A DNA stretch of 64,000 bases, taken from the NCBI GenBank assembly GCA_016703005.1, contig JADJCX010000021.1, positions 1 through 64,000 of the forward strand, read 5' to 3'. Below the pieces are notes generated by a model. It was not told the origin of the DNA. It made no database searches and saw nothing but the letters and a program-made list of their open reading frames with translations. Shown here piece by piece: positions 39,550-46,602 of the stretch. The stretch comes from Flavobacteriales bacterium (GTDB lineage: Bacteria > Bacteroidota > Bacteroidia > Flavobacteriales_F > PHOS-HE28). A program made the position numbers and the translations under genes. Position 1 is the stretch's first letter, and every line of letters starts with the position of its first letter.

Positions 39550-40871
39550 GCTCCTGTGTTGGTCTCTTCTTCAACGGAACGATCGAAGAGTTTCGGGGGC
39601 AGGCTCTTGTTGGATCTTGCGCCGAGCTTTTTGATCATTTCCACTTGGCGCACCAGATTGCCAGGACCCTCGCTGAGTTTTCCCAATGCTCGTTGATAGT
39701 TCTCGGAAGCATCTGCAACGTTTTTTCCGATGCGACCAAGGTCCTCGGTGAACCCGACGAACTTCTCATACAATGCACCTGCGCGCTCAGCGATCTCCAA
39801 GTGGTTCTGGGCGATACGCTCGTTTTTCCAGATGTTGTGGAAAAGCTTCAGGCTGGATAGCAGCGTGCTGTGCGTTACGATGTAGATGCGTTGATCGATC
39901 GCCTCCTGCACTAGTTCGCGGCGTGTGATCTGGGCAAGGTTGAAAGCACTTTCGATCGGCACGAACATGAACACGAACTCCGGTGCTGAGATGCCGAACA
40001 GCTTCGGATAGTCCTTCTCAGAAAGACCTTTCATGTGCGCCCGCATGCTATCCGTATGGGCTTTGGCCAAACGCTCGCGCTCCCCGTCATCCGCAGAAGC
40101 CACGAAACGTTCGTAATGGGTCAGCGACACCTTGGCGTCGATGATGATGTGCTTTCCGCCTGGCAGGTTGATCACGGCATCGGGTCGCAGCCTTGATCCA
40201 TCGGCGAGGGTCGTGCTGGTTTGTAAGGTGTACTCCACACCCTCGGTCAATCCACTGTTTTCGAGCAAGCGCTCCAAGATCATTTCGCCCCAATCGCCTT
40301 GGGTCTTGCTATCGCCGCGCAGGGCCTTCGCCAAGTTGTCGGCGTCTTGGCTCAGCCGGAGGTTCTGTTGAAGAAGTTTCTCCACCTCACCCTTCAAGGC
40401 GAAGCGCTGTTTTCCTTCTTCATCGTAGCTCTTGCGCACCTGCTCCTCGAATTCCTTGATGCGCTCCTTCAGTGGATTGAGCACCGTTTCCAGTGATTCC
40501 TTCTGCCGTTCGTTCAACTGTTTGCCTTTCGCTTCCAACAACTCGTTCGCGATCAGCTTGAACTCGTTGGTCATGCGCTGGTTCAATTGTTCCAGCGAAG
40601 CGGTTTGTTCCCGCAGTTTTTCATCGCGCGCCTCAACCTTGGCTTGCTCGCTGGCCAGTTGCTGCAACGTGCCGCGCAATTCGGTTTCCTTGTGCTGAAT
40701 TTCTGTTCGTTGCTCCTGTATCCGTGCATCACGGTCGGCCAGGTCGCGCGCATACGTGGTGCTCAACTGGTCCAACAAACCCTGCGACTTTCCGCGCAGC
40801 AACCAGTAGGTGATACCGCAGCCTACAGCAACGCCGAGCAGCAGCACGAATACAAGAGCGGTGGTATCCAT
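39546..40871 (-). CDS. rmuC: DNA recombination protein RmuC
   Basis: 441 residues from ATG 40871. An N-terminal membrane anchor (TTALVFVLLLGVAVGCGITYWLL) is followed by a long coiled coil to about residue 180 and the nuclease-like RmuC domain: KTQGDWGEMILERLLENSGL, LRPDAVINLPGGKHIIIDAKVSLTHYE and FVFMFVPIESAF. RmuC limits inversions at short repeats in E. coli. An upstream extension of the frame lacks support. The stop is coupled to the GWxTD lipoprotein start. Confidence 0.94.
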   Translation of the reverse strand: MDTTALVFVLLLGVAVGCGITYWLLRGKSQGLLDQLSTTYARDLADRDARIQEQRTEIQHKETELRGTLQQLASEQAKVEARDEKLREQTASLEQLNQRMTNEFKLIANELLEAKGKQLNERQKESLETVLNPLKERIKEFEEQVRKSYDEEGKQRFALKGEVEKLLQQNLRLSQDADNLAKALRGDSKTQGDWGEMILERLLENSGLTEGVEYTLQTSTTLADGSRLRPDAVINLPGGKHIIIDAKVSLTHYERFVASADDGERERLAKAHTDSMRAHMKGLSEKDYPKLFGISAPEFVFMFVPIESAFNLAQITRRELVQEAIDQRIYIVTHSTLLSSLKLFHNIWKNERIAQNHLEIAERAGALYEKFVGFTEDLGRIGKNVADASENYQRALGKLSEGPGNLVRQVEMIKKLGARSNKSLPPKLFDRSVEEETNTGA

Positions 40872-40882
40872 TGATAGCGGGC

Positions 40883-40890
40883 TAAAGGTA
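40883..40890 (-). promoter_or_regulatory. Candidate -7 element for rmuC
   Basis: Reading on the minus strand, TACCTTTA is one base off TAnnTTTG and lies 11 bases before the rmuC ATG, implying a very short leader. No -33 element is evident. Confidence 0.4.
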
Positions 40891-40967
40891 GAGCGCGCGC
40901 CCGAGCGCGTCCCGCTGTGGAGCTGGAGCAACGCACTCGCCCCGGACCTGTGTCCGTGACGCTGGCA

Positions 40968-41570
40968 TCAGTTGTCCAGTATGATCACCATGGTGCCCAC
41001 CGGAACAATATCGAACAGTGGTATGATGTCAGCATCGGCCATGCGAATGCACCCATGTGACGTGGGACGGCCCAGATCACCTTCGCACGGGGTGCCGTGT
41101 ATGTAGATGGCCCTGGCGAAGGAATCCTGCGCGCCTCCCACGTTGTTGCCTGCCTCCAAGCCGTCGAGCCAGAGTATGCGCGCGGTGATCTGGTCTTGGC
41201 CCAGTGTGGTGTCGGCATACTGGCCAGCGAAGACCCTCTCTCGTAGCAGGCCGCCCGGTGGCACACCCATCCCGATCTTCTCGGCAATGCGGTGCAGCCC
41301 TTCCGGTGTTTGCTCGCTTCCGAACGTTGCGCCAAGCCCATTGGCGCTTGTGCTGATAACGTATTCTTTCTTGATACTCCCGCCCTGCACGTGGTACAGA
41401 CGCTGGCGATGTACGCTCACGTACAGCAGGTGCTCGGTAGGAATGGTGTCGGGGAATCGAGCGGAGAAGTACTCCAACAGCATATCGGCCAAGCCTTGCT
41501 TCTTTCCTGCAGGCTGCGCCACGGATGGGATCGCTATCGCCGCGATGAGGAGGCTCAACAATGTGCGCAT
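40968..41570 (-). CDS. L,D-transpeptidase (YkuD family)
   Basis: 200 residues from ATG 41570, which opens a signal peptide (MRTLLSLLIAAIAIPSVAQ); a longer open frame upstream lies inside the barrel gene. The domain ends with the catalytic motif IYIHGTPCEGDLGRPTSHGCIRMADADIIPLFD, including the HG...SHGC(I/V)R nucleophile cysteine. It likely forms 3-3 cross-links or attaches proteins to peptidoglycan in the periplasm. It starts four bases after the barrel gene. Confidence 0.93.
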   Translation of the reverse strand: MRTLLSLLIAAIAIPSVAQPAGKKQGLADMLLEYFSARFPDTIPTEHLLYVSVHRQRLYHVQGGSIKKEYVISTSANGLGATFGSEQTPEGLHRIAEKIGMGVPPGGLLRERVFAGQYADTTLGQDQITARILWLDGLEAGNNVGGAQDSFARAIYIHGTPCEGDLGRPTSHGCIRMADADIIPLFDIVPVGTMVIILDN

Positions 41571-41574
41571 GCGA

Positions 41575-43311
41575 TCAGAAAAGCGTGGAGAAGCCGAAGT
41601 GGATCTTGCCTTCGCGCAGGTCGATGGGGTTGCTGAACTGTTGGCCCAGCGCGTAGGTGAGGCCGAAGATGCCAGCCTTTGTTTCAAAACTGGCCCCGAC
41701 CCCAAAGCCCACGGGATCGTCGGATATGAGTTCATCCTTGCTCTGGTCTTCCCACCAGCCCATATCAACGAACGCGAAGAAATTCCCGTTCTCCTCGAAC
41801 AGGAACCGGTACTCCAGTGTGCCAATGGCGAATGCCGAACAGAAGATGGAGGCTTCGTCCACGCCGCGCATGGACTTCAACCCGCCGATGCGATAAAGTT
41901 CATTGCTATAGAGCACCTCATTCGCCATCCAGCCACCTTGCCCCGCAATGCGCAGCGTGCTGCGACGCTTGATCGGTAAGTGAAGGATGATATTGCCGTT
42001 CATCTCCACTTGAAGTGTTTTTGTCTCCGTGCCTTCGGTCTGCGCCTCGCCCGCGATGGCCGTGCTGCTGCGCTTGTTGCCGACACTACCGTCCAGGCTG
42101 GCTGCATGGCCACTGCGCGGGTTGTACTTGTAGTTGAAGCGTTCCCGTTGCAAGCCCAGCCCATAGCTCAGCAGATCAACATCAGCCAAGCCGGGTACAG
42201 CGATGCTGAGGCGCCCGAGCCGCTTGCTGCTCTTGTCGTTCACGAACACGCTCAACTTATCGCCGAGTGGGAGCAAGTACTCTATTGCTCCACGCGCGTT
42301 CACTTCCAAGAAGGTGGTGTCGCGGCGGAAGATCTTCAACGATAGATCGGTGCCGAACGGCGTGTTGAACGTGAACGGCAGGTTGAAGCGCATGCGGAGG
42401 TCCTGGGTTTTGTCCTGGAGTTTCCGCCAATTCAGCTCAATGGCTTCGCCGCGCCGTAGCGCATTGCGCAATCGCAGATCCACATCGCCGGTAAACGTGA
42501 CTTTGCCTTGGTCGTCGGGTTGCAATCCGATGATCCCGTTGGCCGAACTCGCTTTGCGTGCATCGAGGAACAGGTAGAGTTTGGTTTGCTCCTTGGTGAA
42601 CTGCACATACGGCCGTTGCTTCTGCTGTACGAACGCCAGCTCACGGATCCGGCTTTCAACACTGTTGATCGCGCGTTCGTTGTACAGGTCGCCGGGTTTC
42701 ACGCCAATGTGCGCGTTCAGGTAACGGAGGCTTGTTTTGGCCGAACCCTTCACCACCACGCTATCGATCTTCACAAGTCTGCCCTTCTCGATCACCAAAG
42801 CCGCCTCCAGTCCTTCGCCTGTGGGCTGCAAGCTGTCCAACCGCACTTGTGCGAAAGGATAGCCGTGTGTGCTGCAATGAATGAGTACGTCATTTAACAA
42901 CATGGCCACCGCACCCGGAGAAATATTGCGGCCGCCGTAATCACGCTCGCGGAACCGGGCCTCTGCCGCCAACGAGGCATCGGCACCCACCGCGCGGATC
43001 CGGGCCCATCGGTATGCCGGTCCCACATGGAGTTGACAGGCCGAACCTGTGCTATCCGTGGTGCAACTGTCTATGGAAGCTTCAAGATATCCCTTGCGTT
43101 GAAGTTTAAAGATGAGCTCGCGCTGTACGACCGCGGGATCTTCACCGACCCTGAGTTCCACTTCGGTGTTGAAACGCTTTGGTAGTGGGCCGTCAGGCGT
43201 CAACTGCAGGACTGGTGCCTGAGCTATGGTATGCCCGAAGCCTGTAAGGAGAATGCAGATCAGCATGCCCCACCGCCGAACATGGGCATCAGCGATCTTT
43301 AGGGCAGCCAC
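41575..43311 (-). CDS. BamA/TamA-like outer-membrane protein
   Basis: 578 residues. After a signal sequence (RRWGMLICILLTGFGHTIAQA; ATG 43266 is an alternative start) there are POTRA-like segments, such as ELIFKLQRKGYLEASIDSC and LVKIDSVVVKGSAKTSLRYLNAHIGVKPGDLYN. The C-terminal half is a barrel ending KIHFGFSTLF with a terminal aromatic residue, and contains the late motif GGLKSMRGVDEASIF. The architecture fits the Omp85 superfamily. It is shorter than BamA (about 800 residues), so it is likely a paralogue. Its ATG overlaps ung by 13 bases. Confidence 0.88.
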   Translation of the reverse strand: MAALKIADAHVRRWGMLICILLTGFGHTIAQAPVLQLTPDGPLPKRFNTEVELRVGEDPAVVQRELIFKLQRKGYLEASIDSCTTDSTGSACQLHVGPAYRWARIRAVGADASLAAEARFRERDYGGRNISPGAVAMLLNDVLIHCSTHGYPFAQVRLDSLQPTGEGLEAALVIEKGRLVKIDSVVVKGSAKTSLRYLNAHIGVKPGDLYNERAINSVESRIRELAFVQQKQRPYVQFTKEQTKLYLFLDARKASSANGIIGLQPDDQGKVTFTGDVDLRLRNALRRGEAIELNWRKLQDKTQDLRMRFNLPFTFNTPFGTDLSLKIFRRDTTFLEVNARGAIEYLLPLGDKLSVFVNDKSSKRLGRLSIAVPGLADVDLLSYGLGLQRERFNYKYNPRSGHAASLDGSVGNKRSSTAIAGEAQTEGTETKTLQVEMNGNIILHLPIKRRSTLRIAGQGGWMANEVLYSNELYRIGGLKSMRGVDEASIFCSAFAIGTLEYRFLFEENGNFFAFVDMGWWEDQSKDELISDDPVGFGVGASFETKAGIFGLTYALGQQFSNPIDLREGKIHFGFSTLF

Positions 43312-43985
43312 GCGATGGGTGGTTTTCCCTGCGCTTGCAGGATGGCGTTGGCGGCGCTGAAGTGCCCGCAGCCGATGAAGCCTCGGTGAGCGGAGAGGGG
43401 AGAGGGATGCGGTGCGCGCAACACATAGTGCCGGTCGTTATCGATCAGCGCTTCCTTGTTCTGTGCGTAGCGGCCCCACAACAGGAAGACGATGCCTTGC
43501 CGTTCTGCGACCAAAGCCTTGATGGCCGCATCGGTAAACTGTTCCCAGCCTTTGTTCTGGTGCGAACCTGCAGTGTGTGCGCGAACGGTGAGGGTGGCAT
43601 TCAACAGAAGAACACCCTGCTCCGCCCACTGGGACAGATCGCCGCTTGTGGGTCGGGGTTTTCCGAAGTCACGTTCCAGTTCCTTGAAGATGTTCTCCAA
43701 TGAGGGCGGGATAGGCACCCCCTCTGGGACCGAGAAGCTCAAGCCATGGGCCTGACCGGGTCCGTGGTAGGGGTCTTGCCCGATGATCACCACGGATACC
43801 TGATCGAACGGAGTCCTGTGGAATGCATTGAAAATGTCCTTGCCTTTTGGGAACACTTGGTGTGCTGCTCTTTCGGCGACCAAAAACTCCTTTAGCGCGA
43901 CGAACGCCGGAACTAGGAAAGCGGAGGCCAACCGTTCGGTCCATCCCATTCCAATATCCGGGGTCGGGTTGGCGTTAGTGCTCAT
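43299..43985 (-). CDS. ung: Uracil-DNA glycosylase, family 1
   Basis: 228 residues from ATG 43985. The water-activating loop is VVIIGQDPYHGPGQAHGLSFSV, with Asp71, followed by PPSLENIFKELERDFG, VLLLNATLTVRAHTAGSHQNKGWE and the leucine-loop motif HPSPLSAHRGFIGCGHFS. It removes uracil from DNA as the first step of base-excision repair. A minus-strand CATCTTTC at 44015-44008 could be its -7 element. It heads a run with the barrel and L,D-transpeptidase genes. Confidence 0.96.
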   Translation of the reverse strand: MSTNANPTPDIGMGWTERLASAFLVPAFVALKEFLVAERAAHQVFPKGKDIFNAFHRTPFDQVSVVIIGQDPYHGPGQAHGLSFSVPEGVPIPPSLENIFKELERDFGKPRPTSGDLSQWAEQGVLLLNATLTVRAHTAGSHQNKGWEQFTDAAIKALVAERQGIVFLLWGRYAQNKEALIDNDRHYVLRAPHPSPLSAHRGFIGCGHFSAANAILQAQGKPPIAWLP

Positions 43986-44063
43986 GATGATCGGAGGTCC
44001 TTGTGCCGAAAGATGCACGATCGTGGTGTTGAAACCTTTTCGATCGCAGGAGGGTTGAACGGC

Positions 44064-44071
44064 TAACTTTG
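44064..44071 (+). promoter_or_regulatory. Candidate -7 element for the 42-residue lipoprotein
   Basis: TAACTTTG is a perfect TAnnTTTG match, 54 bases before the ATG at 44126 and divergent from ung. Confidence 0.5.
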
Positions 44072-44125
44072 ACCGCAGTGAAGGCGGAATGAATGCCTGC
44101 ACCACCCGGAACGAACGAACGAACG

Positions 44126-44254
44126 ATGAAAAAGACGCTCTTGGTATTCGCCCTGATCGTTGTAGCAGGCATGCTGTTCAGCAGTTGCAACAACACGCAT
44201 AGCTGCCCTGCTTACGGCAAAGTGCACAAGGTTCCAGCAATGGAACAGGTGTAA
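44126..44254 (+). CDS. Small lipoprotein, 42 residues
   Basis: ATG 44126 to TAA 44252-44254 encodes MKKTLLVFALIVVAGMLFSS, then CNNTHSCPAYGKVHKVPAMEQV. The signal peptide with lipobox LFSS-C at residue 21 is clear, leaving a mature lipopeptide of about 22 residues. A perfect -7 element lies upstream and a hairpin downstream, which supports a real independent gene. I do not recognise a function. Confidence 0.72.
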   Translation: MKKTLLVFALIVVAGMLFSSCNNTHSCPAYGKVHKVPAMEQV

Positions 44255-44276
44255 TAGCCTCTTCTCTCGGATTCTG

Positions 44277-44298
44277 ATGCCCCGACTTGTCGGGGCAT
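44277..44298. terminator. Hairpin between convergent genes, possible bidirectional terminator
   Basis: ATGCCCCGAC-TT-GTCGGGGCAT is a perfect 10-bp stem between the lipoprotein gene and the convergent osmC-like gene. Neither side has a strong T-run, so terminator function is only likely. Confidence 0.55.
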
Positions 44299-44320
44299 TC
44301 GCATTTGAAGTAGACCGAAC

Positions 44321-44737
44321 TCAGCGGTACGAGAAGGTGACATCCTGTATCAGGTCTTCGCGCAAGCTCAAAGCTACCGGGCAAGTGCGCGCTGCGCGTT
44401 CCAGGATGGTCCTCGCCTTGTCATCCAAACCGGAACCGTCCATCGCGAGATGCACCTCGATACGCGCAACGCGGCGCGGATCGCTGGCCATGTGCTTCAC
44501 AACGCGGGCCTCAAGCCCATCCAGCGGCAACCCACGTTCGCGGGCGGCTATGCCCATGATCGACATCATGCAACAGGCCAACGACGTGCTCATAAGATCG
44601 GTCGGGCTGAAGGCTTCGCCCTTGCCTTGGTTGTCCGGTGGTGCGTCTGTGATGATGCGCTCACCACTGCGCAGATGGACGGCTTCGTTGCGAAGGTCTC
44701 CGAGGTAGATGACATGTGCGGTATCCATTCCAAGCAT
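44321..44737 (-). CDS. OsmC/Ohr-family protein
   Basis: 138 residues. ITDAPPDNQGKGEAFSPTDLMSTSLACCMMSIMGIAARERGLPLDGLEARVVKHM is the OsmC core; the reactive-cysteine region is the LACC segment, and a second cysteine lies in AARTCPVALSL. The family reduces organic hydroperoxides or handles osmotic stress; this one cannot be assigned to OsmC or Ohr with certainty. A minus-strand CCACTTTCG upstream resembles the carA promoter motif. Confidence 0.9.
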   Translation of the reverse strand: MLGMDTAHVIYLGDLRNEAVHLRSGERIITDAPPDNQGKGEAFSPTDLMSTSLACCMMSIMGIAARERGLPLDGLEARVVKHMASDPRRVARIEVHLAMDGSGLDDKARTILERAARTCPVALSLREDLIQDVTFSYR

Positions 44738-44801
44738 CGCCGGTACTTGTGTATTCCGGCGCGGGCGCGAAAGTGGCTATCCCGCGCGTTGCATCCCTGC
44801 T

Positions 44802-44809
44802 TAGTTTTG
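44802..44809 (+). promoter_or_regulatory. Candidate -7 element giving a nearly leaderless transcript
   Basis: TAGTTTTG matches TAnnTTTG perfectly and ends seven bases before the ATG at 44817, so transcription would begin at or next to the start codon. Confidence 0.5.
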
Positions 44810-44816
44810 GGCACCA

Positions 44817-45581
44817 ATGGCGAGCAGTTTCCTACGGAGGTCACTTTTGATGGTGGGTTGCACGGCCATGGCCATGCATTCAGTCGCGCAACAGACCAGT
44901 TTCGACGATGACCGGACCTTATACAGTAAGGAGGTTACCGGAGGTTTGGTCATCCATAGCGACGGCTGGGGCGTGAACTTCACGCACGCCAAATACCGGA
45001 CGGCTAAGAACAGGCGCCTATTGGGCATCGAGATCGTAAGCATGAAGCACCCGAAAGAGGTGAAGAGCTTCAACCCGTACTATGAGGACTCGCGCGGCTA
45101 CTTCTATGGGAAGTTGAACCACATGGTGGTGTTGCGACCGACCTACGGCATGAAACGCCAGATCAGCGATAAGATCCGTCGCAGCGGAGTAGAGGTGAAT
45201 TGGTTCTGGGCCGTAGGTGCGAGTATCGCGTTGGTGAAGCCCGTGTATTTGCAGATCGGTACCACTGAAGTGCCTTATGAAAGCATAGTCGTGGAGCGGT
45301 ACGATCCCGAGGTGCACTTTACCGAAAGGATCTACGGTCGCGCCAGCTGGTTCCGTGGGATAGAGGAAAGTACCTTCTATCCCGGTGCTTTCGGGAAGAT
45401 CGGGATGAACTTCGAGTACGCCGGACCGTCGGTATCCATCAAAGCCTTGGAATGCGGTGCTGCCTTGGATGTGTATGGCCAAACGATACCGCTAATGGCC
45501 GACGTAGGCGACGTTCGGAACAAGCAATTCTTCGTCACCCTGTTCGCATCCATTCAATTCGGCAAGAAGACGATCCGATGA
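44817..45581 (+). CDS. Hypothetical exported protein, probable outer-membrane barrel
   Basis: 254 residues with a signal peptide ([21 protein letters not shown]). The mature part has alternating strand-like segments ([60 protein letters not shown]) and ends [20 protein letters not shown], a barrel-like finish. Similar conserved hypothetical proteins occur in Bacteroidota, but I cannot name a family. The stop overlaps the lipA start by four bases, so it is coupled to lipA. Confidence 0.75.
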   Translation: MASSFLRRSLLMVGCTAMAMHSVAQQTSFDDDRTLYSKEVTGGLVIHSDGWGVNFTHAKYRTAKNRRLLGIEIVSMKHPKEVKSFNPYYEDSRGYFYGKLNHMVVLRPTYGMKRQISDKIRRSGVEVNWFWAVGASIALVKPVYLQIGTTEVPYESIVVERYDPEVHFTERIYGRASWFRGIEESTFYPGAFGKIGMNFEYAGPSVSIKALECGAALDVYGQTIPLMADVGDVRNKQFFVTLFASIQFGKKTIR

Positions 45582-46447
45582 GCGAAGAGATCGTTGAGGC
45601 AGCGCCACGCCAGAGACGCCCTGATTGGTTGCGGGTGAAGTTGCCCACGGGTGAGAGTTTCAGGAAGGTGCGTGAGATCGTTGGCGAGCACAAGCTGCAT
45701 ACCATCTGCCAGAGCGGCAACTGCCCGAACATGGGCGAGTGCTGGGGTGCTGGCACGGCTACGTTCATGATCTTAGGGAACACGTGTACCCGCTCATGCG
45801 GCTTCTGTTCCGTCGCCACCGGTCGCCCGGAGGAAGCCGACCCATTTGAGCCTGCGCGCGTGGCGCGCAGCGTTGAGCTGATGGGGGTGAAACATTGTGT
45901 TATTACCAGTGTGGACCGCGATGATCTCGCCGATGGCGGCGCGGGTATTTGGGCGCGCACGATCAGGGCCATTCGGCGTCGCTGCCCGGAAACCAAGTTC
46001 GAAACGCTCATCCCTGATTTCCAAGGGAAATGGGAAAACCTCGCAATAGTCCTTGAAGAGAAGCCGGATATTCTAAGCCACAATATTGAAACTGTTCGAC
46101 GCCTAACACAGAAGGTGCGAGTGCAGGCCAAGTATGACCGAAGCTTGGAAGTTCTCATGCGTAGCAAGCGCGCCGGACTGCGTACCAAAAGCGGCATCAT
46201 GCTCGGCTTGGGCGAAACGGATGCTGAAGTGGTGGAAGCCATGGAGGACTTGCGCAGCGTAGGCGTGGACGTGGTGACCTTGGGGCAATACCTTCAACCA
46301 ACGAAGGCCCATCTCCCCGTTGTGGAATTCGTCCACCCCGATCGGTTCGCCCGCTACAATGAGCTTGGAAAGACCATGGGTTTCCGCTTCGTGGAAAGCG
46401 GGCCGCTGGTGCGCAGCAGCTACCACGCTGAGAAGCACGTTCTGTAA
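45578..46447 (+). CDS. lipA: Lipoyl synthase
   Basis: 289 residues from ATG 45578. The auxiliary cluster ligands are Cys44, Cys49 and Cys55 ([12 protein letters not shown]), and the radical-SAM cluster is Cys70-xxx-Cys74-xx-Cys77 (CTRSCGFC). The core ([63 protein letters not shown]) and C-terminal [14 protein letters not shown] are complete. It inserts two sulfurs into the octanoyl chain of lipoyl-domain proteins. It overlaps the preceding gene by four bases; the frame upstream of ATG 45578 is spurious. Confidence 0.97.
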   Translation: MSEEIVEAAPRQRRPDWLRVKLPTGESFRKVREIVGEHKLHTICQSGNCPNMGECWGAGTATFMILGNTCTRSCGFCSVATGRPEEADPFEPARVARSVELMGVKHCVITSVDRDDLADGGAGIWARTIRAIRRRCPETKFETLIPDFQGKWENLAIVLEEKPDILSHNIETVRRLTQKVRVQAKYDRSLEVLMRSKRAGLRTKSGIMLGLGETDAEVVEAMEDLRSVGVDVVTLGQYLQPTKAHLPVVEFVHPDRFARYNELGKTMGFRFVESGPLVRSSYHAEKHVL

Positions 46448-46602
46448 GTCGCGTTCCTATATTGCGGACCCTCGTTGCCCAGCCCCGACCCAGCCACCTT
46501 CTGATCTGTATAGACTGCCGTCAGGATCGTGACGGACATCACCGATTTTGAGTTGACCTGACCTTATTTTTCGACCCCGACGAACGAACCGGACCACTGA
46601 AC

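Noticed and set aside
46518..46535. Hairpin CCGTCA-GGATCG-TGACGG between lipA and the sortilin-type gene as a terminator
   Set aside because: Only 6 bp, no T-run follows, and it is 70 bases after the lipA stop. Too weak to call.
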